Source of the DNA: Chloracidobacterium sp.
GTDB taxonomy: Bacteria; Acidobacteriota; Blastocatellia; Pyrinomonadales; Pyrinomonadaceae
Assembly (NCBI GenBank): GCA_016716365.1
Contig: JADJWM010000017.1
Coordinates: 868,001 to 932,000, forward strand
DNA: 64,000 nt
Direction: 5' to 3'
The translations under genes and the position numbers were made by a program. The stretch's first letter is position 1. Each line of letters opens with the position of its first letter. This document shows positions 26,280 to 34,404 of this stretch, piece after piece. The notes beneath the pieces are model-generated. The model searched no databases. It saw nothing but the letters and a program-made list of their open reading frames with translations, and was not told the DNA's origin.

Positions 26280-27824
26280 TCACCTCGAGCTTACGGACCC
26301 GATCGATTGCGTGGTTTGCGAGAACCGCTCGATGATGCTGCTGCTGAAAATGCCGAGATAGAAGACGCCGATGACGGCGATCACGAGGGCCGCCGCGATG
26401 CCGGCCGGTATACGCGGCTCGACCCAATCGGAGGTCCGCTCGCGGAAGAACATCACGACGATCAGCCTGAGGTAATAGTAGGCCGAGATCGCAGTGTTTA
26501 TGACCGCAGCGACGACGACGATGGTAAGCAGGGTATTTTGCGCTTCGAGTGCCGGCCTGAAAACGAGCACCTTGCCGATGAAACCGGCGGTCAGCGGGAT
26601 CCCGAGCAGGCTGAGCATGAAAAGCGAAAGCGTGAACGAGAGCACGGGCGACCGGAAGCCGATGCCGTTGTAGTCCTCAAACTCGGTACGACGGTCGTTC
26701 TTCTGGCCAAGGAGCGTGACGATCGCGAATGCGCCGAGATTTGTGATGGCGTACGCGATCATGTAAAACGCAACCGATGCGATCGCGGCGTCGCGTTCCA
26801 GCACCGTCGATGCCGCCCCCGCGCCAAGAAAGCCGACCATCGCATAACCGGCGTGGGCGATAGACGAATATGCGAGCATCCGCTTGATGTTGTCCTGCAT
26901 GATCGCCGCGACATTGCCGACGGTCATCGTCAGTATCGCCATGACGCTCAGGGCAGCCATCCACGAATCGTGCAGATATCCGGATGCCTGCACGCCCGCC
27001 ATTAACGGAAAACCGAGAACGAAAACGCGGATAAACGAGGCGAATCCGGCGGCCTTTGGGCCGGCGGCCATAAAGCCGGTGACAGGGCTCGGGGCGCCTT
27101 CGTAGACGTCCGGGGTCCAGATGTGGAAGGGAACCGTGGCGACCTTGAATCCGAAGCCGATGATCAACATTGCGGCCCCGACAAGCAACAGGGCGGGAAA
27201 GTTTGGATCGGCGACCCGGGCCGCGATCTCGGTGATGTTCGTCGATCCGGTGGCACCGTAGGTCAGGGCCATTCCGTATAAGAGGAAGGCGGATGCGAAC
27301 GAGCCGAGGATGAAATATTTCATCGCCGATTCGTTGGATTTGAGGTCGGTCTTGCGGAAACCGGCCATCACGTAGGTCGCGATCGAGAGCGTCTCGAGGC
27401 CGAGGAAAATGATAACCAGATCATTGCCGGATGCCATCAGCAGCATCCCGAATGTCGCGAAAAGAAGGAGAGCGTGATATTCGCCGGCGGGCACTTTCTC
27501 TGTCTCGACCCAGATGGTCGAGATCAGGATGGTCATCGCCGAGACCAGCAGGAAAACGAACGAGAACGTCAGCCGAAGGTTGTCGTGAGCGATCATCCCG
27601 TTCCATGCGGAGGCCGGCATGCCCGCGGACCATGTGCCGAAAAGAAGGACGGCCGCGAGAACGATACCGACGAGCGACATGATGCCGGTAACGCGACGCT
27701 GTCCGGGGAAGAAGCTGTCAAAAAGCATCACGACGATGCCGGCGGCCGCGATCACGATCTCCGGAAGGATGATCGGGATGTTGACGTTCGGGTTGGCTAA
27801 TTCTGCGAAAAGGAACAGGTTCAT
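26280..27824 (-). CDS. nuoN: NADH-quinone oxidoreductase subunit N
   Basis: Antiporter-like membrane subunit of complex I (514 aa, about 14 helices). The antiporter signature with the conserved Lys is in ILGSFASAFLLYGMALTYG and HIWTPDVYEGAPSPVTGFMAAGPKAAGF; the following ILTMTVGNVAAIMQDNIKRMLAYSSIAHAGYAM is the hallmark of NuoN/L/M. Its start overlaps the stop of nuoM by four bases, so the two are coupled. It pumps protons during electron transfer. Confidence 0.96.
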   Translation of the reverse strand: MNLFLFAELANPNVNIPIILPEIVIAAAGIVVMLFDSFFPGQRRVTGIMSLVGIVLAAVLLFGTWSAGMPASAWNGMIAHDNLRLTFSFVFLLVSAMTILISTIWVETEKVPAGEYHALLLFATFGMLLMASGNDLVIIFLGLETLSIATYVMAGFRKTDLKSNESAMKYFILGSFASAFLLYGMALTYGATGSTNITEIAARVADPNFPALLLVGAAMLIIGFGFKVATVPFHIWTPDVYEGAPSPVTGFMAAGPKAAGFASFIRVFVLGFPLMAGVQASGYLHDSWMAALSVMAILTMTVGNVAAIMQDNIKRMLAYSSIAHAGYAMVGFLGAGAASTVLERDAAIASVAFYMIAYAITNLGAFAIVTLLGQKNDRRTEFEDYNGIGFRSPVLSFTLSLFMLSLLGIPLTAGFIGKVLVFRPALEAQNTLLTIVVVAAVINTAISAYYYLRLIVVMFFRERTSDWVEPRIPAGIAAALVIAVIGVFYLGIFSSSIIERFSQTTQSIGSVSSR

Positions 27825-29455
27825 TTTTGTTGAATTTCGAGATGCGCCTCGGTCTTCTCCTCACTCGGCCCCGGCACGTGGGCATGATCTATCTCGCCCC
27901 CGGCGCGCTGCATCACTCGTTTCTGTATCTCGGTGACGGAAGAATGGGTCGCCTCAAGGAACGGCCGCGGATAAACACCCATAAAGACCATCAGGAAAAG
28001 AAGCGGCACCATAAGGCCGATCTCGCGATAGCTGAGGTCGGCAAGGCCGCGATTCTTATCGTTGGTCACTTTGCCGAAGAAAACCCGCTGGATCATCCAA
28101 AGCAGGTAAACGGCGGCGAAGATCACCCCCGTTCCGGCGACCATCGTGGCTATGTAATTCCAGTTCGCCGTGGCCGTGACGCTGAGGATAGTGGATTTCC
28201 ACATTCCGACCATGATCAGGAATTCGCCTACGAACCCGTTCAGGAACGGCAGCCCGACCGACGACATCGCGGTGATGACGAAGATCGTCGCGTAGATGGG
28301 CATCACGTTCGCCAGCCCGCCGAAGTCGGAGATCATCCGCGTGTGCCGGCGTTCGTAAATGAAGCCGACCAGAAGGAATAGCGCACCGGTCGAGACGCCA
28401 TGGTTGAGCATCTGATAAACCGCGCCCTGCATTCCCCATTCCGTGAACGAGAACATCCCGAGGATGACAAAGCCCATGTGGGCGACCGACGAATAGGCAA
28501 CGAGCCGCTTGACGTCAGGCTGCACCATCGCGACCAACGCACCGTAGACGATACCGATTATCGCAAGAACGATGAACAGCGGTGCGAACTCGCGGGCCTG
28601 ATCGGGGAACAGCGTGAAGTTGAACCGCATCAGGCCGTAGGTGCCCATCTTTAGCAGGACCGCGGCCAGGATGACGGAACCGGCGGTCGGGGCTTCGGTG
28701 TGTGCGTCAGGCAACCACGTGTGGAACGGGAACAGCGGCACCTTGATCGAGAACGCGAGTGCGAAGGCGAGGAACAAGAAAGCCCCGGCAGATGCGGAAA
28801 AGGTCATGTTCCCCAGCTTCAACGTGTTCAGAAGCGTGACAAAATCGAAAGTGCCGACGCCCGTCGCGTCCGCGTGCATAAAATACAGGGCGATGATCGC
28901 GACCAGCATCAGCAGGCTGCCGATCGCGGTAAAAATAAAGAACTTAACGGCCGCATAGATGCGGTCCTTTCCGCCCCAGACACCGATAAGGAAGAACATC
29001 GGGATGAGCGACGCCTCGAAGAAGAGGTAGAAAACCAGCAGGTCGAGCGAGACGAAAACGCCGATCATCGCCGATTCAAGCAGCAGAAGAAAGATGTAAA
29101 AGGCCGTTGCTTTCTTCTCGACCGCGTGCCAGGTTGAGATCACCGCGATCGGCATTATGAAGGTCGTCAGGATCACCAGCCAAAGGCTGAGGCCGTCGAC
29201 GCCGACGTGATAATTCGTATTGATCGCGCTGATCCACGGCACGTTCTTCTCGAAATGGAACCCGCTAGCCGATACCGCTCCCTTGTCGAAGACCAGGACG
29301 AGCGAGAGAAGGAAATTTAGCAGCGTGATCGCAAAGGTGACCCATTTCAACTGGCTCTCCTGCTTCCAGAATATTTGGTGGCCAAGCACGGCAAGGGCAC
29401 CGACCACCGGAAGCAGGATCAGGATCGTAAGGATGTTTTCAGCAATGAGATCCAT
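27821..29455 (-). CDS. nuoM: NADH-quinone oxidoreductase subunit M
   Basis: Second antiporter-like proton-pumping subunit (544 aa). Motifs: FHTWLPDAHTEAPTAGSVILAAVLLKMGTYGLMRF and GALVAMVQPDVKRLVAYSSVAHMGFVILG. The start at 29455 (MDLIAENILTILILLP) is chosen because it opens the first helix; upstream frame to 29680 lies inside nuoL. Spacer to nuoL is 35 bases. The C-terminal tail is a soluble, acidic extension of about 30 residues. Confidence 0.96.
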   Translation of the reverse strand: MDLIAENILTILILLPVVGALAVLGHQIFWKQESQLKWVTFAITLLNFLLSLVLVFDKGAVSASGFHFEKNVPWISAINTNYHVGVDGLSLWLVILTTFIMPIAVISTWHAVEKKATAFYIFLLLLESAMIGVFVSLDLLVFYLFFEASLIPMFFLIGVWGGKDRIYAAVKFFIFTAIGSLLMLVAIIALYFMHADATGVGTFDFVTLLNTLKLGNMTFSASAGAFLFLAFALAFSIKVPLFPFHTWLPDAHTEAPTAGSVILAAVLLKMGTYGLMRFNFTLFPDQAREFAPLFIVLAIIGIVYGALVAMVQPDVKRLVAYSSVAHMGFVILGMFSFTEWGMQGAVYQMLNHGVSTGALFLLVGFIYERRHTRMISDFGGLANVMPIYATIFVITAMSSVGLPFLNGFVGEFLIMVGMWKSTILSVTATANWNYIATMVAGTGVIFAAVYLLWMIQRVFFGKVTNDKNRGLADLSYREIGLMVPLLFLMVFMGVYPRPFLEATHSSVTEIQKRVMQRAGGEIDHAHVPGPSEEKTEAHLEIQQK

Positions 29456-29490
29456 AATATACGACGGGCTCCGCGGCCCGCCGCCGTTCA

Positions 29491-31743
29491 TCAGTTGACC
29501 AATTTGAAACCGTAATAAATGAAATAGCCGAGCACAACGATCGCTCCGAGCATGATGACGGCCGCGTAACTCCGGACAAACCCGACCTGAACGCGGCGTG
29601 CAATATCGCCAAGTTCCTTGACGAAACTGCCGATGCCGTTGACGATCCCGTCGATGAAGCCGAGATCGAAGCCTTTCCACAGGCCTTCGCGCGAAAGCGA
29701 GGTCAGCGGATCGACAATGTAGCCGTTATAAAATTCGTCGACTTTCCACTTCTGCTCGAGGATCTTCGGCATCTTTCGCAGCGGGTTGTTCCTGAACAAC
29801 GCAAACCCGATGCCGATCCCCGCCAGGGCCAGGACCACCGACAGCAAGGCAAGAAGACGTTCTTTCTGGATGACCTCCGGCGAGTGCGGATCGTAGGCTC
29901 CGGGAACTGCCGGGGCCGAGGCATAAAAATGCTTGACCTCGTTTTCACCCGAGGCCGATGGGGCCGAGTGCCCATCGTGCTCGCCTTTCTTCGCGATAAC
30001 CGGATCGAGCGTATGTTCAAAGACATTGACCTCGCCCGCCCCGACGAGCGAACTCATCGCATAGGGAATACCTACCAACCCGCCGACCGTAGAAAGGAAC
30101 GCCAGAATTATCAGCGGCACCGTCATCACCCATGGCGATTCGTGCGGTTTGAAATCAGGCGGCAGCTCATGATGATGCTCGTCGTCATCGTCCGCTGCCG
30201 CGGCATGTGCTTCCTCGTGTCCATGACCTTCGCCATGTGCAAAGGCGTGTTCTTCCGCCGACGCGGCGTCGAGCAGATGCCCTTCCTCAGGAAGCGGCTC
30301 GTGGAAACGCTCCTTGCCCCAGAAGGTCATTATCATCATCCGCGTCATATAGATCGCGGTCAGGACGGCCGTTAGGGTGGCAACGGCCCAAAGAACCTTG
30401 TTCCCCGGGAAATCGGAGACCGGAAAATAATTATCGGCAGCGAAGGTTCGGTAAAGTATCTCGTCCTTTGAGAAGAACCCCGCCCATATCGGGATGCCGC
30501 AAATGGCCAGCCAGCCCATCGCCATCGTGAAAAACGTGACGGGCATGTACTTTTTCAGGTTGCCCATCCGCCGCATGTCCTGCTCGTGATGCATTCCATG
30601 GATGACCGAGCCGGACCCGAGGAAGAGCAGGGCTTTGAAGAACGCGTGCGTCATCACATGGAAAATGGCGACGACGAACGCACCGACGCCCGCGGCGAGG
30701 AACATAAAGCCTAGCTGCGAAACGGTCGAATAGGCCAGTACCTTCTTGATATCGTTCTGCGCGATGGCGATTGTCGCGGCGAAAAGAGCGGTCGCGGCAC
30801 CGATGACGGCCACGATCCACATCGCGGTCGGTGCGAATTGGTAGATCGCGTTGGCACGAACGACGAGGTAAACACCCGCGGTGACCATCGTGGCGGCGTG
30901 GATCAGAGCGGAAACCGGCGTCGGGCCGGCCATCGCGTCGGGCAGCCACGTCAGGAGCGGGATCTGAGCCGATTTGCCGGTCGCGCCGATAAAAAGAAGA
31001 ACGGCGACCGAGGTCAGCCCGCCGGCGAATATCGCCCCCCAGGTGAAGGGGTCGGCCGACATGTTCTGCGTGACAAAAGTGAAAACACTCTGGACCTGTT
31101 CGCCGTCGACGACCTTGTCAAAAAAGGAGATCGAACCGGTCAGCGTGAAGATCAGGAAGATCGCCATCAGCACGCCCCAGTCCCCGATGCGGTTCATCAC
31201 GAACGCTTTCTTTGCCGCCTCGCGGGCCTCGTCTCGCTTGAGGTAATAGCCGATCAGCAGGTACGAGCAGAGCCCGACACCCTCCCAGCCAACAAACATC
31301 AAGAGGAAATTGTCCGCGAGCACCAGCGTGAGCATCGCGAACATGAACAGGTTGAGATAAGCGAAGAACCGATAAAAGCCCTTGTCGCCGTGCATATAGC
31401 CGGTAGCGAAGATGTGGATCAGAAGCCCGACGAACGTGACGAAAAGGGCATAGATCCCGGATAGCCGGTCCATTCCAAGCGCAAAATCCGCCCGGAAGCC
31501 GCCGACGCTGATCCACGTCCAGATATGATCGAGGACCGGTTTGTCCGCGTATAGGGCCCCGGCGTGCGGGGTTCCGATGCCGAACGCGAGCATGAAGGCC
31601 ACGATCGTCGAAACCGCGATCGCTCCGCACGCGACAAGGCCGCTGAAAGTCTCGTTCTTCAACTTGCCGCCGACCAGCCAGTTGATCACCGCACCGGCTA
31701 GCGGGGCGAAGATTATCAGACTTAAAAGGTTGTTCTCAGTCAT
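29491..31743 (-). CDS. nuoL: NADH-quinone oxidoreductase subunit L with His/acid-rich loop
   Basis: The largest antiporter-like subunit (750 aa), with the family's long amphipathic helix at its C-terminus. Signatures: PLLTWLPDAMAGPTPVSALIHAATMVTAGVYLVVR and IAQNDIKKVLAYSTVSQLGFMFLAAGVGAF. Between residues about 500 and 540 there is a soluble insertion of the type HAFAHGEGHGHEEAH followed by DDDDEHHHE, which most NuoL lack. Four-base overlap with the upstream GNAT gene. Confidence 0.95.
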   Translation of the reverse strand: MTENNLLSLIIFAPLAGAVINWLVGGKLKNETFSGLVACGAIAVSTIVAFMLAFGIGTPHAGALYADKPVLDHIWTWISVGGFRADFALGMDRLSGIYALFVTFVGLLIHIFATGYMHGDKGFYRFFAYLNLFMFAMLTLVLADNFLLMFVGWEGVGLCSYLLIGYYLKRDEAREAAKKAFVMNRIGDWGVLMAIFLIFTLTGSISFFDKVVDGEQVQSVFTFVTQNMSADPFTWGAIFAGGLTSVAVLLFIGATGKSAQIPLLTWLPDAMAGPTPVSALIHAATMVTAGVYLVVRANAIYQFAPTAMWIVAVIGAATALFAATIAIAQNDIKKVLAYSTVSQLGFMFLAAGVGAFVVAIFHVMTHAFFKALLFLGSGSVIHGMHHEQDMRRMGNLKKYMPVTFFTMAMGWLAICGIPIWAGFFSKDEILYRTFAADNYFPVSDFPGNKVLWAVATLTAVLTAIYMTRMMIMTFWGKERFHEPLPEEGHLLDAASAEEHAFAHGEGHGHEEAHAAAADDDDEHHHELPPDFKPHESPWVMTVPLIILAFLSTVGGLVGIPYAMSSLVGAGEVNVFEHTLDPVIAKKGEHDGHSAPSASGENEVKHFYASAPAVPGAYDPHSPEVIQKERLLALLSVVLALAGIGIGFALFRNNPLRKMPKILEQKWKVDEFYNGYIVDPLTSLSREGLWKGFDLGFIDGIVNGIGSFVKELGDIARRVQVGFVRSYAAVIMLGAIVVLGYFIYYGFKLVN

Positions 31744-32225
31744 CTTGAATTGCCCGATAGATCGAGCGTCATTTCGATCATGGTCGGCCGGAACCCGAAG
31801 CGTTCGAAAAAGTTTTTTCCGGCCAAATTCTTCGCGGCGGTTGCCAGCAGCAGCTTATCGCCGCCCATTCCGGCGGCCGCGGCGATGGCCGCTTCCATCA
31901 AAGCTTTTCCAACGCCGGCAGATCGTGACGATGGCTCGACATAGATGTCATGGAGCCAGACCCCTTTCGCGACGAGTTCTTCGTAGTTTCGCTCTTCGAA
32001 CTCAAGATACGCGAAGCCGACGATATCGCTGCCAAGTTCTGCGACCAGCACTCGTGCGTCTTCTGCCCGAAAGCGGCCGGCGTAGAAAGCAGCGGCGCCT
32101 TCTTTCGTGACAAAATCCGCGAACCGCTTCGGGTTGTAATCAACATGCTGTTTTACCAGCTTCAAAAGGAGTTCGGCGACCCTTTCCTCGTCGCCGGCCC
32201 GTGCGCGACGAATGCCGACTTCCAT
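31740..32225 (-). CDS. GNAT-family N-acetyltransferase inside the nuo operon
   Basis: A 161-residue GNAT acetyltransferase, cytosolic. The acetyl-CoA loop is VEPSSRSAGVGKALMEAAIAAA (R/Q-x-x-G-x-G/A pattern) and the terminal GFRPTMIEMTL is the usual end of the fold; the family's NYEELVAKGVWLHDIYV strand precedes the loop. It starts 4 bases after the nuoK stop region and overlaps nuoL by four bases, so it is translated with complex I. Substrate unknown; it is not a normal complex I component. Confidence 0.85.
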   Translation of the reverse strand: MEVGIRRARAGDEERVAELLLKLVKQHVDYNPKRFADFVTKEGAAAFYAGRFRAEDARVLVAELGSDIVGFAYLEFEERNYEELVAKGVWLHDIYVEPSSRSAGVGKALMEAAIAAAAGMGGDKLLLATAAKNLAGKNFFERFGFRPTMIEMTLDLSGNSR

Positions 32226-32229
32226 ACGA

Positions 32230-32535
32230 TCAATTCTTCAAAATACTTGCGTCATCGACGTCTACCGAGATCCTGTTCCGGAAGAACGAGATGATAATAC
32301 CTAAACCCACGGCCGCCTCGGCGGCGGCGACGCTCATCACCATAAAAACGAAAAGCTGGCCGGTGGTGTCGGCGTAATACCGCGAAAAAGCGATAAACGT
32401 CAGATTTACGGCGTTCAGCATCAACTCGATGCACATGAACATCCCGATGGCGTTGCGCTTATAGATCACGCCGACCGCTCCGATCGTGAACAAGATCCCG
32501 GACAATGCCAAATATGTGGCTAAACTCGGTTCCAT
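32230..32535 (-). CDS. nuoK: NADH-quinone oxidoreductase subunit K
   Basis: Small three-helix proton-channel subunit (101 aa, usual length). The conserved Glu in helix 2 (GMFMCIELMLNAVNLTFIAF) and the helix 3 VMSVAAAEAAVGLGIIISFFRN with its Glu are present. Gap to nuoJ is 4 bases. Confidence 0.96.
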   Translation of the reverse strand: MEPSLATYLALSGILFTIGAVGVIYKRNAIGMFMCIELMLNAVNLTFIAFSRYYADTTGQLFVFMVMSVAAAEAAVGLGIIISFFRNRISVDVDDASILKN

Positions 32536-32539
32536 ATCC

Positions 32540-33124
32540 TTAGAAAGCTATTCGATAATCGTCCTTCTCTTCTTCCTCGTGCCGTTTATCAAGCTCGGAG
32601 TCCACGACAAGCTTCAACTGGCCCGGTTCGAGCCTTCGCACAAGGATCACGCCGCCGATTATCGCCATCAGAAGCATGATGCCGACTATTTCGACCGGCA
32701 GAAGGTACTCCGTGTACATCGCCTGCCCGATGCTGAGGGACTTGCCGGCGGTCTGCGAAGTATCGACCGGATCCTTCGGTGCCCGCAGCACAGCATAGAA
32801 AATGAACATCGTTTGGACAAGAAGTATCAATCCAAGGCCGCCGCCGACCGCGTAAAGATAGCGAAGGCGCGTCAGCGGTTTATCCTCGTCCAGATTGAGC
32901 AGCATGATCACAAAAATGACGAGGACCATGATCGCGCCCGCATAGATCAGGATCTGGACGACTGCGATGAACGGCGCCGCCAGCGTTACGTAAATGCACG
33001 AGAGGGCCACGAACACGCCTACAAGCGACACGGCGCTGTAGAGCGGGTTCTTGTGATAGACCATCGAGACGGCACACGCGATGGCGAATCCGGCGAAAAG
33101 GAAAAATAAAATGGTCGAGGCCAT
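32540..33124 (-). CDS. nuoJ: NADH-quinone oxidoreductase subunit J
   Basis: Membrane subunit J (194 aa, five helices) that bridges the Q-module to the proton channel. Typical segments are NPLYSAVSLVGVFVALSCIYVTLAAPFIAVVQILIYAGAIMVLVIFVIMLLN. It is followed by nuoK and preceded by a 119-base repeat-containing gap where nuoI would normally lie. Confidence 0.95.
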   Translation of the reverse strand: MASTILFFLFAGFAIACAVSMVYHKNPLYSAVSLVGVFVALSCIYVTLAAPFIAVVQILIYAGAIMVLVIFVIMLLNLDEDKPLTRLRYLYAVGGGLGLILLVQTMFIFYAVLRAPKDPVDTSQTAGKSLSIGQAMYTEYLLPVEIVGIMLLMAIIGGVILVRRLEPGQLKLVVDSELDKRHEEEEKDDYRIAF

Positions 33125-33136
33125 ACAGAAAACTTT

Positions 33137-33235
33137 AACGCGGAGATCGCTAAGATCGCAGAGGCAGCAAAATTTATTAAAATTTGCCGCCGACGCTTTC
33201 TTAAAATTCTCTGCGTCCTTTGCGGCCTCAGCGTT
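33137..33235. repeat. inverted repeat between nuoJ and nuoH
   Basis: Arms 33137-33163 (AACGCGGAGATCGCTAAGAT...) and 33209-33235 are 27 bases with about 21 complementary positions, separated by an AT-rich 45-base centre. The left arm shares the AACGCGGAGA motif with 7237 and 44464. It occupies the position of the missing nuoI. Confidence 0.75.
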
Positions 33236-33243
33236 CTAAAGAC

Positions 33244-34332
33244 TTACCGATTCAAAAAATACACGACTACGATCGTTAGGATCACATTTCCCAACGCGAC
33301 CGGAAGCAGGAACTTCCAGCCGAAGTTCATCAACTGATCAAAACGGAAACGCGGCAGCGTTCCACGTACCCAGATATAAAGGAAAAGGAACGCACAGATC
33401 TTGCCGATGAACGCTACGTGGCTAACGGCAGCATAGGGGATCGAACCCGGCTCGAATATCCGTCCGAGGCCAGGCACGTACCAGCCGCCGAGAAACAGGA
33501 CCACGCACATGACGGAGACCGTGAACATATTCACGTACTCAGCCATAAAAAAGAGCGCGAATTTCAGGGCGGAGTATTCCGTATGAAAACCGGCAACAAG
33601 CTCGGTCTCGGCCTCCGGCAGGTCGAACGGTACGCGGTTCGTCTCGGCAAATGCCGCGATCAGAAAGACAACGAATCCAATGATCTGCGGGATGATAAAC
33701 CAACGGAACGGCGAGGTGATCTGTGCATAAATAATGCCGTTAAGATCCAACGTCCCGGCGAGCATCACCACGCCAAGCACGGAAGCACCCATCGCCAGCT
33801 CATAAGAGATCATCTGTGCCGACGACCGAAGCCCTCCCATCAGGCTGTACTTGCTGTTCGAAGACCACCCCGCGAGAGCGATGCCGTAAACACCCACAGA
33901 AGTAATGGCGAGGACGAACAGGACGCCAACATCTATCTGCGCGATGGTCAACGGGAGCCGGGTGATCCCGTCGCCCAGTCCGTAAGGGAGAAAACTCCAG
34001 TCAACCGTTGTTATCGACGGCCCGAACGGGTAAACCACGATCGGAAGCAGCGCACAGGTAAGGGCTACGAGCGGCGCAAGAAAATAAATGAACTTGGTGG
34101 ATTTGTCGGGAACCAGGTCTTCCTTAAGAATGAACTTCAGAAGGTCGGCGAACGGCTGCAGGACACCCCACGGCCCAACACGGTTCGGCCCAATTCGTCC
34201 CTGTATCCAGCCGAGCACCTTGCGCTCCGCGAGCACCGTGTAGGCGACGATCATCAGCACGCCCTGAAAGGCGAGCAGTATCCCTACGGTGTAGACGACA
34301 AACGGAAAAGCGGTTTTAAGAACTGACTCCAT
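33244..34332 (-). CDS. nuoH: NADH-quinone oxidoreductase subunit H
   Basis: Membrane subunit H (362 aa) at the quinone-binding junction. Signatures: RKVLGWIQGRIGPNRVGPWGVLQPFADLLK and the conserved acidic loop FAETNRVPFDLPEAETELVAGFHTEYS. Eight or nine helices. It follows nuoG by 72 bases and is followed by the inverted-repeat gap rather than nuoI. Confidence 0.96.
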   Translation of the reverse strand: MESVLKTAFPFVVYTVGILLAFQGVLMIVAYTVLAERKVLGWIQGRIGPNRVGPWGVLQPFADLLKFILKEDLVPDKSTKFIYFLAPLVALTCALLPIVVYPFGPSITTVDWSFLPYGLGDGITRLPLTIAQIDVGVLFVLAITSVGVYGIALAGWSSNSKYSLMGGLRSSAQMISYELAMGASVLGVVMLAGTLDLNGIIYAQITSPFRWFIIPQIIGFVVFLIAAFAETNRVPFDLPEAETELVAGFHTEYSALKFALFFMAEYVNMFTVSVMCVVLFLGGWYVPGLGRIFEPGSIPYAAVSHVAFIGKICAFLFLYIWVRGTLPRFRFDQLMNFGWKFLLPVALGNVILTIVVVYFLNR

Positions 34333-34404
34333 AAACTGCGCTTTCTAAAAAACAGCTAACAGCTAAAACAAAACTTCGACGACGGTCGCACGAACCAACG
34401 GCGG

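Noticed and set aside
25557..27005. A 482-residue open frame on the plus strand.
   Set aside because: Antisense to the CAT-like gene and nuoN, charged low-complexity content, no start signal.
33418..34326. A 302-residue open frame on the plus strand.
   Set aside because: Antisense to nuoH; repetitive His/Arg/Glu content, no family.
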